The notes: generated by a model not told the origin, from the letters alone. 7,767 bases of DNA from Clostridiaceae bacterium (GCA_012729935.1 JAAYBY010000197.1:1-7767), one strand, 5' to 3'; shown: positions 1 through 7,073, counted from the first letter of the stretch. Numbers and translations: made by a program.

Positions 1-301
1 TCATCAGCTCCGATTGGCCGACCGCGGCAATTGCCTGCTTCTCTCGCATGACACGTGGCTTTTCTTTCAAATGCAACCGGCCGACACCGACACCAATCGC
101 ACCTGATGTGACAAGAATAATTTCTTTCCCCTGATTCATCTGATTCGCGATAGACCAGCACAGGTGATCCAGATTTTGCAGATTGAAGCGTCCGCTTTCG
201 TGGGTAACGGTCGAGGTACCCACTTTGATAACAATGCGCTTCGCCTGAGTTAAAGGCTGTCTGCTGATCTGTCGCTCATCATCGCTATTCTGTTCTGACA
301 T
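1..301 (-). CDS. proB: Glutamate 5-kinase, N-terminal part (runs off left edge)
   Basis: The product would phosphorylate L-glutamate to gamma-glutamyl phosphate, the first committed step of proline synthesis in the cytoplasm. Only the first 100 codons are present. After a polar leader of about 20 residues, the amino-acid-kinase fold begins with RIVIKVGTSTV (residues 22-32, phosphate-binding K26 and G28-T29-S30). It continues with the strand and turn ILVTSGAIGVG (62-72) and the stretch KQAIAAVGQSELM (88-100). These match the conserved N-terminal half of ProB in the expected order. An ATG three bases further upstream hits a stop within seven codons, so the ATG at 301 is the start. It is preceded six bases upstream by GGAGG (308-312). 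The 20-residue leader is slightly longer than in many ProB proteins. The C-terminal half, any PUA domain and a possible proA partner lie outside the window. No clear promoter is visible in front of it, so it may be co-transcribed with lon. Confidence 0.9.
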   Translation of the reverse strand, partial: MSEQNSDDERQISRQPLTQAKRIVIKVGTSTVTHESGRFNLQNLDHLCWSIANQMNQGKEIILVTSGAIGVGVGRLHLKEKPRVMREKQAIAAVGQSELM

Positions 302-361
302 GCATAACCTCCAAAACAAAAATCCTGGTAAAACCTGTCTGGCCTGTATATGACGCCCTAA

Positions 362-396
362 TCACCAGATCTGTTCAGCTGAACTGCATCTGATGA
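362..396 (-). other. Strong imperfect hairpin between lon and proB, no U-tract
   Basis: Thirteen bases after the lon stop codon the minus-strand RNA can form a long stem. The outer arm has nine pairs (388-396 with 362-370, one of them G.U). Then come a bulged base at 387, one pair (386 with 371), an A.A mismatch, and four pairs (381-384 with 373-376) around an AGCU loop. The core GTTCAGCTGAAC (373-384) is a perfect 12-base palindrome in DNA. The position suits a transcription terminator for lon, but the bases that follow are UUAGGGCGUC, not a U-tract, so a canonical intrinsic terminator is unlikely. It could be an mRNA processing or stability element, a partial terminator, or a protein-binding dyad upstream of proB. 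Confidence 0.6.
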
Positions 397-409
397 AATG
401 ATCGCCTTG

Positions 410-2866
410 TCACTCTGTCCTCTGTTCCCTGTCTGCAAATGCATAGTCAAAGACTTGCTTCATATCAGATACAGGAAAGAGTTTGACCTTGCTCAAAACA
501 GTCTGCGGAACATCACTGATATCGCGCTGATTTTCTTCCGGTATTAATACCGTGTCTATACCTGCCCGATGAGCGGCAATCACCTTTTCTTTGAGTCCGC
601 CGATCGGCAGAATCCGTCCCCTCAAGGTTATCTCGCCAGTCATAGCGACATTATGTCGAACCGGTCGTCCGCTCAATGCCGAAGCTAAAGCAGTCGCCAG
701 CGTAATGCCGGCGGATGGGCCGTCTTTGGGTGTAGCACCTTCCGGCACGTGAATATGGATATCCTTCTTTGACGCAAACTCCTGATCTATCTGAAGAGCG
801 TCTGCCTGTGAACGGATGTAGGTCACAGCAGCACGAGCAGATTCTTTCATTACATCACCAAGCTGGCCGGTCAACTCCAGTTTGCCACTGCCTGGCATGA
901 CATTAACTTCTATCATCAAGGTATCACCGCCGGCCCAAGTCCAGGCCAACCCGGTTGCGATCCCGATCTGATCTTCATTTCGTGCCTTTTCATAGCGGAA
1001 TTTTTTCTTACCGATCAAGTCTTCAAGATTTTTCTCAGTTACAACAACACGTTCCTTATTATTCTCGGTGATCAGAATCGCTGTCTTACGGCACAGATGT
1101 GCCAGTTCCCGTTCAAGCTGACGAACACCGGCTTCGCGAGTGTACCAGCTGATCAGAGCACGTAACCCTTCGCGCGAAATCGACAGCTGATTTTTCTTCA
1201 AAGCGTTCTGCTTCAATTGATTGGGCAACAGATGCCGTTTGGCTATTTCAATTTTCTCTTCCTCTGTATATCCGGAAATCTGGACAATCTCCATACGATC
1301 CATCAACGGCTGCGGGATTGTCTCGATCGTGTTCGCGGTTGTGATAAACATCACATGAGACAAGTCATAGGGAATTTCCAGATAATGATCGCGGAAGCTG
1401 TTGTTTTGTTCAGGATCCAGAACTTCAAGCAGAGCAGATGATGGATCGCCGCGAAAATCACTGCCCAGCTTATCGATTTCATCCAGTAACATCAGCGGAT
1501 TGTCGCGGCCGACCTGCCGAATAGCATTGATGATCCGGCCGGGCATAGCTCCGACGTATGTGCGGCGATGTCCTCGTATTTCGGCTTCATCTCGGATACC
1601 ACCAAGAGACATCCGGATATACTTGCGTTTCATTGCCCGGGCAACTGAACGGGCAATTGATGTTTTCCCTACACCAGGCGGCCCTACCAGGCAGAGAATG
1701 GGCCCTTTGAAGGTTTCCTCCCCCGATTCAAGGCGGAGTTTCCGTACGGCCAAATACTCTAGAATTCGCTCTTTCACCTTTTCCAGCCCATAATGATCCT
1801 GATCGAGTATTCTCCTGGCTTGTGCCAGACTCAGCCTCTCTTTATCTACCTTTCCCCAGGGCATCTCAAATAAAAGATCCATGTAATTACGCAAGACTGA
1901 ACCTTCCGGATATCCCGGCGGCATTTTTGAAAGACGATTAATATCTTTGCGAATTTTTTCCTTTATTTCGTCAGCAACAGGTAGTCGCTTGAGCAGACGC
2001 AGAAATTGATCCTGTTCCTGTTGCGAACCTTCCTGCTCTCCTAATTCACTTTGTATAATCTTGATCTGTTCGCGCAGGTAGTATTCTTTCTGATTTTTTT
2101 CGATTGTCATACGAACTTTGTCGCTGATTTCTTTTTCAATCTGGGCAATGGCCTGTTCCCGATCGATCAGCTGCAGCAAATGCTGAATACGTACGGTTGT
2201 ATCGAAAGCTTCCAGTAATTTCTGTTTCTCATGAACACCAATATTCAAGTGACCGGCAATTGTATCAGCAGTCAATGATGGACTGCGCATATTCCCCAGT
2301 GCAAGAAGGGCTTCAGGTGATACCCGGCCGCTGATCGCAGCATATCGTTCAAACGCTTTAACCAGCTGGCGGCGATACGCTTCATTGGCTATATCAGGTT
2401 CATCTTCATTTGCTTTAGGAACCAGACTGACTTCGACCCGGTAACACGGTTCCTCCTGAATAATTCGTATGACTTCAGCGCGGTTTCTTCCTTCAATCAG
2501 AAGCTTCATGGCTTCTCCGCCGGGAATTTCCAGAACCTGGCGAATTCGCACCACGCAGCCAACCGTGAAAATATCATCTGATCCCGGCCAGTCCTGCGAC
2601 AGGTCTTTTTGAGCTGTCAGAAAAACCATCTGGTTATCATTAAGTGCTTCCTTAACGGCCTCTTTCGAAGGTTCGCGGGCTACATCGAAGGTTAAGTTGA
2701 CACCCGGAAAGACAGTCAGCCCGCGCAAAGGAATCATCGGCAGGGTCAGAATCAAGTTGTCCGGCATTTCAGTCGCCTGTTCATTTGCCTGTTCGCCGGT
2801 TCGGGCTGACGAACGTTTTTTGCGTCGTGTTTTGACAATAGTTGTTTTTTGTTTTGCTTCACTCAT
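410..2866 (-). CDS. lon: ATP-dependent Lon protease (LonA type)
   Basis: A cytoplasmic AAA+ serine protease that unfolds and degrades misfolded and selected regulatory proteins; it acts as a homohexamer. Numbering is from the ATG at 2866 (818 residues, normal for LonA). An N-terminal substrate-binding domain starts near residue 37 (LILTLPMIPLRG) and runs to about 240, followed by a helical region. The ATPase has Walker A GPPGVGKT (395-402), Walker B LMLLDE (458-463), sensor 1 FITTAN (507-512) and a sensor-2 region GVRQLER (580-586). The protease domain has PKDGPSAG with catalytic S718 and GGLKEK with catalytic K761, spaced as in E. coli Lon. A GTG at 2875 is in frame, but AGGTGA (2872-2877) sits at the right distance only for the ATG. 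About 35 basic, polar residues (including KTRRKKRSS) precede the conserved domain. It has its own promoter after the tuf terminator. No CIRCE or CtsR-like heat-shock operator was seen. Confidence 0.98.
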   Translation of the reverse strand: MSEAKQKTTIVKTRRKKRSSARTGEQANEQATEMPDNLILTLPMIPLRGLTVFPGVNLTFDVAREPSKEAVKEALNDNQMVFLTAQKDLSQDWPGSDDIFTVGCVVRIRQVLEIPGGEAMKLLIEGRNRAEVIRIIQEEPCYRVEVSLVPKANEDEPDIANEAYRRQLVKAFERYAAISGRVSPEALLALGNMRSPSLTADTIAGHLNIGVHEKQKLLEAFDTTVRIQHLLQLIDREQAIAQIEKEISDKVRMTIEKNQKEYYLREQIKIIQSELGEQEGSQQEQDQFLRLLKRLPVADEIKEKIRKDINRLSKMPPGYPEGSVLRNYMDLLFEMPWGKVDKERLSLAQARRILDQDHYGLEKVKERILEYLAVRKLRLESGEETFKGPILCLVGPPGVGKTSIARSVARAMKRKYIRMSLGGIRDEAEIRGHRRTYVGAMPGRIINAIRQVGRDNPLMLLDEIDKLGSDFRGDPSSALLEVLDPEQNNSFRDHYLEIPYDLSHVMFITTANTIETIPQPLMDRMEIVQISGYTEEEKIEIAKRHLLPNQLKQNALKKNQLSISREGLRALISWYTREAGVRQLERELAHLCRKTAILITENNKERVVVTEKNLEDLIGKKKFRYEKARNEDQIGIATGLAWTWAGGDTLMIEVNVMPGSGKLELTGQLGDVMKESARAAVTYIRSQADALQIDQEFASKKDIHIHVPEGATPKDGPSAGITLATALASALSGRPVRHNVAMTGEITLRGRILPIGGLKEKVIAAHRAGIDTVLIPEENQRDISDVPQTVLSKVKLFPVSDMKQVFDYAFADREQRTE

Positions 2867-2871
2867 ATCGA

Positions 2872-2877
2872 TCACCT
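2872..2877 (-). promoter_or_regulatory. Ribosome binding site that decides the lon start
   Basis: AGGTGA matches the anti-Shine-Dalgarno 3' end over six bases and lies five bases before the ATG at 2866. It overlaps the in-frame GTG at 2875 and so cannot serve it. The bases ahead of that GTG (ACCGAAAGTC) offer no comparable site. This favours the shorter 818-residue protein. Confidence 0.7.
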
Positions 2878-2903
2878 GACTTTCGGTGTAACATCTTCAA
2901 TTC

Positions 2904-2918
2904 GATCCTATGTGGATC
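2904..2918 (-). repeat. Small inverted repeat in the lon leader
   Basis: GATCC and GGATC flank five bases (GATCC-ACATA-GGATC on the minus strand), extendable by one U.G pair in RNA. It lies between the predicted lon transcription start (about 2931) and the start codon. It could be a small leader hairpin or an operator; a five-base repeat this size may also be chance. Confidence 0.3.
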
Positions 2919-2937
2919 ATGCAGACCGGATGCTCCT

Positions 2938-2946
2938 ATTATAACA
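2938..2946 (-). promoter_or_regulatory. Extended -10 promoter for lon
   Basis: The minus strand reads TGTTATAAT: a perfect TATAAT hexamer (2938-2943) preceded by the extended -10 element TGn (2944-2946). At the usual 16-18 base spacing there is no good -35 match, which is acceptable for an extended -10 promoter. It lies just downstream of the tuf terminator and predicts a lon leader of about 65 bases, starting near 2931. I saw no sigma-32-like, CtsR or HrcA signature, so expression by the housekeeping sigma factor is inferred. Confidence 0.7.
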
Positions 2947-2970
2947 AACAAGGCGGAACCCTGCGCGACT

Positions 2971-3000
2971 AAAAAAAAGGGTGTCTCTCAGGAGACACCC
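2971..3000 (-). terminator. Intrinsic terminator of the str operon
   Basis: On the minus strand GGGTGTCTC and GAGACACCC form a perfect nine-pair stem (2992-3000 with 2979-2987) around a four-base CTGA loop, followed at once by eight U residues (2971-2978). It begins 24 bases after the tuf stop codon. This is a textbook Rho-independent terminator and should separate str operon transcription from lon. Confidence 0.96.
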
Positions 3001-3024
3001 TCAATTACTTCAACCGATTCAGGA

Positions 3025-4224
3025 TTATTCAATAATCGTCGAGACGGTGCCTGAACCAACTGTTTTACCACCTTCACGGATAGCGAACTTCAGTCCGACT
3101 TCCATGGCGATTGGTGTGATCAGCTTGCCAGTGATCGTTACGTGGTCACCAGGCATGCACATTTCAACACCTTCCGGCAGTTCAATAATACCTGTTACGT
3201 CCGTTGTTCTAAAATAGAACTGAGGACGATATCCTGTAAAGAATGGTTTGTGACGGCCACCTTCAGCCTGTGTCAGAACATAAACCTGACCGGTGAAGTG
3301 GGTGTGAGGCTTAATGGAGCCCGGTTTTGCGATCAACTGACCACGTTCAACATCTTTACGCTGAATACCGCGAAGAAGAACGCCTACGTTGTCACCTGCC
3401 TGAGCCTGATCAAGCAATTTACGGAACATTTCAACACCGGTTACGACTGTTGATTTCGGTTCGTCGGTCAGACCTACGATTTCAACCGGATCACCGACTT
3501 TGACGATTCCGCGCTCAACACGTCCGGTTGCAACGGTTCCACGACCGGTGATGGTGAAGACATCTTCGACTGCCATCGCAAACGGCTGGTCAATAGGACG
3601 AGCAGGCGTCGGAATGAATGAGTCAACCGCTTCCATTAATTCCAGGATGGGTTTATAAACTTCATCTTCCGGGTCAGTGCTCGTGCTTTCAACAACGTTC
3701 AGTGCAGAACCCTGAATAACAGGTGTGTCATCTCCGGGGAAATCGTATTCATTTAACAAGTCACGAACTTCCATCTCCGTTAATTCGATCAGTTCCGGAT
3801 CAGCCATGTCACATTTATTCAGAAAAACGACGATTGAGGGAACACCTACCTGGCGGGCCAGAAGGATGTGCTCACGTGTCTGAGGCATCGGGCCGTCTGC
3901 AGCTGAAACAACCAGGATCGCGCCGTCCATTTGGGCAGCACCTGTAATCATGTTCTTGATATAGTCAGCATGTCCTGGACAGTCAACGTGCGCGTAGTGG
4001 CGTGCTTCTGTCTGGTACTCTACGTGAGCGGTGTTGATCGTAATACCGCGAGCTTTTTCCTCAGGTGCTTTGTCGATACTGTCATAGGACGCGTACTCGG
4101 CAGAGCCCTTCATAGCCAGCACCTTCGTGATGGCTGCTGTTAATGTCGTTTTGCCATGGTCAACGTGGCCGATTGTTCCTATGTTTACATGGGGCTTTGT
4201 TCTTTCAAATTTTGCCTTTGCCAT
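3025..4224 (-). CDS. tuf: Translation elongation factor Tu
   Basis: EF-Tu is the GTPase that delivers aminoacyl-tRNA to the ribosomal A site. The 399-residue product has the full G-domain set: P-loop GHVDHGKT (19-26), switch I RGITIN with T62, DCPGH (81-85) with the catalytic His85, NKCD (136-139) and the G5 SAL motif. Beta-barrel domains 2 and 3 follow. The protein ends in VSTIIE, and the length and motifs are standard. The open frame extends about 35 codons upstream, but MAKAKFERTKPHVN is the conserved start and AGGAGG (4235-4240) stands ten bases before this ATG. It is the last gene of the str operon, 144 bases after fusA, with a candidate promoter of its own in that gap. That would suit the excess of EF-Tu over EF-G that bacteria need. 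A strong terminator follows. Whether the genome has a second tuf copy cannot be seen here. Confidence 0.99.
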   Translation of the reverse strand: MAKAKFERTKPHVNIGTIGHVDHGKTTLTAAITKVLAMKGSAEYASYDSIDKAPEEKARGITINTAHVEYQTEARHYAHVDCPGHADYIKNMITGAAQMDGAILVVSAADGPMPQTREHILLARQVGVPSIVVFLNKCDMADPELIELTEMEVRDLLNEYDFPGDDTPVIQGSALNVVESTSTDPEDEVYKPILELMEAVDSFIPTPARPIDQPFAMAVEDVFTITGRGTVATGRVERGIVKVGDPVEIVGLTDEPKSTVVTGVEMFRKLLDQAQAGDNVGVLLRGIQRKDVERGQLIAKPGSIKPHTHFTGQVYVLTQAEGGRHKPFFTGYRPQFYFRTTDVTGIIELPEGVEMCMPGDHVTITGKLITPIAMEVGLKFAIREGGKTVGSGTVSTIIE

Positions 4225-4234
4225 TTGAGCATAT

Positions 4235-4240
4235 CCTCCT
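4235..4240 (-). promoter_or_regulatory. Ribosome binding site that decides the tuf start
   Basis: A perfect AGGAGG lies ten bases before the ATG at 4224. In-frame codons further upstream would give a lysine-rich extension with no match to EF-Tu, and this site excludes them as the main start. Confidence 0.9.
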
Positions 4241-4268
4241 TTATTCAGCATCCATCGTGCTGATTCCT

Positions 4269-4295
4269 TAGCTTTTTTTGGCTTTTTCGCCGCTA
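4269..4295 (-). other. Possible hairpin in the tuf leader
   Basis: On the minus strand TAGC-GGC and GCC-(seven A)-GCTA can pair (4292-4295 with 4269-4272, 4289-4291 with 4280-4282) around a GAAAAA loop, leaving a seven-A bulge on one side. It coincides with the predicted 5' end of a transcript from the candidate tuf promoter. The stem is short and the bulge large, so it may be fortuitous. Confidence 0.25.
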
Positions 4296-4301
4296 TAGAC
4301 C

Positions 4302-4329
4302 ATTTTACACTATTTGTCGGATTTGGCAA
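4302..4329 (-). promoter_or_regulatory. Candidate internal promoter for tuf
   Basis: In the fusA-tuf gap the minus strand has TTGCCA (4324-4329, five of six matches to the -35 consensus), 16 bases, then TAAAAT (4302-4307, five of six to the -10). Transcription would start near 4295, giving a leader of about 70 bases before the tuf ATG. The spacing is one base short of the ideal. A separate tuf promoter within the str operon would raise EF-Tu relative to S12, S7 and EF-G. Confidence 0.45.
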
Positions 4330-4368
4330 TCGTTTCGCCGACCCGACGGGGTTTTGAGATGTCTTGAA

Positions 4369-6435
4369 TTATTTTTTCAAAACATTTTCCATGATATTTT
4401 TGGGTACTTCTTCAAAATGGCTGATCTGCATGACAAACGTGCCTCTGCCCTGTGTTCGCGAACGCAGGGATGTGGCATATCCGAACATTTCTGACAAGGG
4501 AACAAGTGCGGACACAGCTTTTGCACCGCTTCGTTCCTCCATTCCTTCGATTCGTCCTCGCCGGGCACTGATATCGCCCATGACGTCACCCAGATAATCA
4601 TCCGGTACCGTTACGTCAATCTTCATGATCGGCTCGAGCAATGCAGGATCTGCTTTGCGGCAGCCTTCCTTGAAGCCCATGGAGCCCGCGATCTTGAACG
4701 CCATCTCCGATGAATCGACTTCGTGGTACGACCCGTCGACCAGTGTTACACGAACGTCGACAACCGGGTATCCGCCGAGCACGCCACTGCCCATGGCTTC
4801 CTGAATACCAGCATCAATCGGGGCAATGTACTCACGCGGAACGGCGCCGCCAACAATTTTATTGACAAATTCGTATCCGGTTCCTGGTGATAACGGCTCG
4901 ATTTCAAGCACACAATGACCATACTGACCATGTCCACCGGATTGTCTGACAAACCGTCCTTCGCTTCGAACACTTTTCCGAATGGTTTCCTTGTAGGAAA
5001 CCTGCGGTGCGCCAACATTGGCTTCAACTTTAAATTCGCGGAACAGGCGGTCGACAATAATATCAAGATGCAGTTCGCCCATACCGGCAATCAAAGTCTG
5101 TCCGGTCTCTGGATCAGAATATGTCTTAAAGGTCGGATCTTCTTCAGACAGTTTAGCCAAAGCAGCCATCATTTTATCCTGACTGGCCTTCGATTTCGGT
5201 TCAATGGCTACTTGAATGACCGGCTCCGGGAAATCCATTGATTCAAGAATAATAGGATGTTTCTCGTCACAAAGCGTGTCTCCGGTAGTCGTGTCTTTTA
5301 AACCGATAGCGGCTGCGATATCCCCCGAACACACCTGGTTGAGCTCTTCGCGGTGGTTGGCGTGCATCTGAAGAATACGGCCAATCCGCTCCCGTTTGTT
5401 TTTGGTTGAATTCATCGTGTAAGAACCCGCTTCAAGCGTACCTGAATAAACGCGGAAAAAACACAGTTTCCCAACAAACGGATCCGTAGCAATCTTGAAG
5501 GCCAGTGCTGCAAAGGGTCCTTCGTCGTCTGATGGACGAGAATCCTCTTCTTCAGTAACCGGATTAATTCCTGTGATTGCCGGTACATCCAGCGGTGACG
5601 GCATATAATCAACAATGGCATTCAGCAATAGCTGAACTCCTTTATTCTTATACGACGTTCCGCAGCAGACCGGTGTCATATCACAATCGATTGTGGCGTT
5701 CCGGATTGCCTTCTTCAGTTCGTCGGCCGTGATTTCTTCGCCTTCGAGAAACTTTTCCGTTAATATGTCATCACTCTCGGCGACGGACTCAATCATGCGA
5801 TCATGCCAGGTCTGAGCCAGTTCTTTCATATCATCGGGAATTTCACCTTCCCGAACGTCAGAAGCTATCTCGCCATCATAGAAATAAGCGCTCATGGTGA
5901 TTAAATCAATAATCCCTGAGAAGTGCTCTTCCTTTCCGATCGGCAACTGTATGGGAACCGCGTTGGTCTTCAATCGCTGCTTCATCATGTCGACAGTACG
6001 GAAGAAATCAGCTCCCATAATATCCATTTTATTGACATAGGCCAGACGGGGAACACGATAATGGTCAGCCTGCCGCCAGACAGTTTCTGTCTGAGGCTCA
6101 ACACCGCCTTTGGCACAAAATACGGTTACAGCGCCATCAAGAACACGAAGTGAGCGCTCCACCTCGACGGTAAAGTCGACGTGGCCTGGCGTATCAATAA
6201 TATTGATCCGCTTGCCTTTCCACTGGGCTGTTGTTGCAGCAGACGTGATTGTAATACCACGTTCCTGCTCTTGTTCCATCCAGTCCATGGTGGCAGCACC
6301 CTCGTGGGTCTCACCAACCTTGTGAATCCGTCCTGTATAAAAAAGGATCCGCTCAGTCGTTGTTGTCTTTCCGGCATCTATGTGGGCCATAATGCCAATA
6401 TTTCTCGTGTTTTCAAGCGAGAATTCTCTGGGCAT
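4369..6435 (-). CDS. fusA: Translation elongation factor G
   Basis: EF-G is the cytoplasmic GTPase that drives translocation of tRNA and mRNA after peptide bond formation and, with RRF, ribosome recycling. At 688 residues it is full length. Domain I has the P-loop AHIDAGKTT (17-25), switch I ERGITITSA (58-66), DTPGH (81-85) with the catalytic His85, NKMD (135-138) and a G5 motif GTSYKNK (259-265). That G5 motif replaces the GSAFKNK form seen in many bacteria. Domain II runs from about 290 to 400 and domain III to about 480. Domain IV carries RQSGGHGQYGH (497-507), and domain V runs to the end. Intact motifs argue for the main translocating EF-G rather than an EF-G2 or TetM-type paralogue. The ATG follows rpsG by 21 bases, with GGGAGGAG (6445-6452) starting just after the rpsG stop, so translation is probably coupled. 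Confidence 0.99.
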   Translation of the reverse strand: MPREFSLENTRNIGIMAHIDAGKTTTTERILFYTGRIHKVGETHEGAATMDWMEQEQERGITITSAATTAQWKGKRINIIDTPGHVDFTVEVERSLRVLDGAVTVFCAKGGVEPQTETVWRQADHYRVPRLAYVNKMDIMGADFFRTVDMMKQRLKTNAVPIQLPIGKEEHFSGIIDLITMSAYFYDGEIASDVREGEIPDDMKELAQTWHDRMIESVAESDDILTEKFLEGEEITADELKKAIRNATIDCDMTPVCCGTSYKNKGVQLLLNAIVDYMPSPLDVPAITGINPVTEEEDSRPSDDEGPFAALAFKIATDPFVGKLCFFRVYSGTLEAGSYTMNSTKNKRERIGRILQMHANHREELNQVCSGDIAAAIGLKDTTTGDTLCDEKHPIILESMDFPEPVIQVAIEPKSKASQDKMMAALAKLSEEDPTFKTYSDPETGQTLIAGMGELHLDIIVDRLFREFKVEANVGAPQVSYKETIRKSVRSEGRFVRQSGGHGQYGHCVLEIEPLSPGTGYEFVNKIVGGAVPREYIAPIDAGIQEAMGSGVLGGYPVVDVRVTLVDGSYHEVDSSEMAFKIAGSMGFKEGCRKADPALLEPIMKIDVTVPDDYLGDVMGDISARRGRIEGMEERSGAKAVSALVPLSEMFGYATSLRSRTQGRGTFVMQISHFEEVPKNIMENVLKK

Positions 6436-6456
6436 TCAGTTAAGCTCCTCCCTGAC

Positions 6457-6927
6457 TCACCATCTGTAATGTGCAAACGCGCGATTGGCATCTGCCATTC
6501 TGTGTATCTCTTCTTTTTTCTTAAAGGCTCCGCCGGTACTGTTTGAAGCATCTATCAGCTCGTTAGCTAAACGCTCACGCATGGTGCGTTCATTACGTTT
6601 TTTTGCTGTTGATACAATCCAGCGAAGGCCGAGTGTTTGTCTTCTTTCCGGTCTGACTTCAATCGGAACCTGGTAATTGGATCCACCAACACGTCTGGCT
6701 TTGACTTCCAGTGTCGGCATGACGTTTTCCAGAGCCTTGTTGAAGACTTCCAGCGGATCTTGCCCGGTGCGCTCTTTGATAATATCGAAGGCGCTGTAGC
6801 AGATTTTCTGTGCGACACCCTTTTTACCGTCGAGCATGATGTTGTTGATGAGTTTCGTCACACGAACATCATGGTACATCGGATCAGGGAGCACGTCTCT
6901 TGTTGGGACATGGCCTTTTCTTGGCAC
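6457..6927 (-). CDS. rpsG: 30S ribosomal protein S7
   Basis: S7 binds the 3' domain of 16S rRNA, nucleates assembly of the 30S head and contacts tRNA in the E site. The product is 156 residues, the usual bacterial length. It starts PRKGHVPTR and carries the conserved block KARRVGGSNYQVP (76-88), the arginine-rich stretch RPERRQTLGLRW (92-103), and the C-terminal KKKEEIHRMADANRAFAHYRW region. The start codon is GTG, chosen because the family begins at this point and because AGGAGG (6936-6941) lies eight bases upstream. The gene sits between rpsL and fusA as in the classical str operon. In E. coli S7 is the operon's translational repressor and binds the rpsL-rpsG interval. The same interval here is long and can fold, but S7 control in this organism is only an inference. 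Confidence 0.99.
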   Translation of the reverse strand: MPRKGHVPTRDVLPDPMYHDVRVTKLINNIMLDGKKGVAQKICYSAFDIIKERTGQDPLEVFNKALENVMPTLEVKARRVGGSNYQVPIEVRPERRQTLGLRWIVSTAKKRNERTMRERLANELIDASNSTGGAFKKKEEIHRMADANRAFAHYRW

Positions 6928-6935
6928 TTTTCTTC

Positions 6936-6941
6936 CCTCCT
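6936..6941 (-). promoter_or_regulatory. Ribosome binding site for the GTG start of rpsG
   Basis: AGGAGG (within GAGAGGAGGG) lies eight bases before the GTG at 6927. No in-frame ATG lies close enough to compete, so it supports the GTG start. Confidence 0.85.
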
Positions 6942-6953
6942 CTCATGATTATG

Positions 6954-6969
6954 CGGGATTCGGATCCCG
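6954..6969 (-). other. Hairpin just upstream of the rpsG ribosome binding site
   Basis: CGGGAT and ATCCCG form a perfect six-pair stem around a four-base CCGA loop. The stem ends 12 bases before the rpsG AGGAGG. No U-tract follows, so it is not an intrinsic terminator. It could modulate access to the rpsG start. Confidence 0.5.
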
Positions 6970-6988
6970 AAACCATAGGTACTCACGT

Positions 6989-7066
6989 TTGGACCGTGTC
7001 TGTGCAGCTCTTGCCATATCCACATGCTGTGTATGATGACAGTGTACTGATCACGCTTGAGTCCAA
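6989..7066 (-). ncRNA. Candidate structured RNA element in the rpsL-rpsG gap
   Basis: The minus-strand RNA starting eight bases after the rpsL stop can fold into a long imperfect stem. TTGGAC (7061-7066) pairs with GTCCAA (6989-6994) and CGTG (7052-7055) with CACG (6995-6998), after a five-base bulge. Further short pairings follow inward (7049-7050 with 6999-7000, 7046-7047 with 7002-7003). The apex is a hairpin of CACA/TGTG and CATA/TATG arms with a three-base loop and a two-base bulge (7015-7035). The order resembles an autogenous ribosomal-protein control site in position. I do not recognise it as a named RNA family, and the fold was worked out by eye. Confidence 0.35.
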
Positions 7067-7073
7067 CCTGCAA

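Noticed and set aside
373..384. GTTCAGCTGAAC as a LexA box
   Set aside because: The Gram-positive LexA box has GAAC on the left and GTTC on the right (GAAC-N4-GTTC); here the halves are in the opposite order.
1217..1793. Plus-strand open frames opposite lon
   Set aside because: They are antisense shadows of the conserved AAA+ domain, without ribosome binding sites or protein-like features.
2867..2875. GTG start for Lon at 2875
   Set aside because: The only good ribosome binding site (AGGTGA, 2872-2877) overlaps this GTG and is correctly spaced for the ATG at 2866.
2876..2937. Heat-shock operator (CIRCE or CtsR box) in the lon leader
   Set aside because: No TTAGCACTC-N9-GAGTGCTAA dyad and no paired GGTCAAA heptads are present; GAAAGTCAGG is only a partial, single resemblance.
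4225..4329. N-terminal extension of EF-Tu by about 35 residues
   Set aside because: The frame is open but the residues do not match EF-Tu, and the AGGAGG at 4235-4240 serves the ATG at 4224.
4339..4350. Terminator between fusA and tuf in the CCCGTCGGG stretch
   Set aside because: The stem has only three pairs with a three-base loop, and no U-tract follows.
6858..7073. Minus-strand open frame of 71 codons spanning the rpsL-rpsG gap
   Set aside because: It begins with TTG, has no ribosome binding site, overlaps the start of rpsG in another frame and has no recognisable composition or motif.
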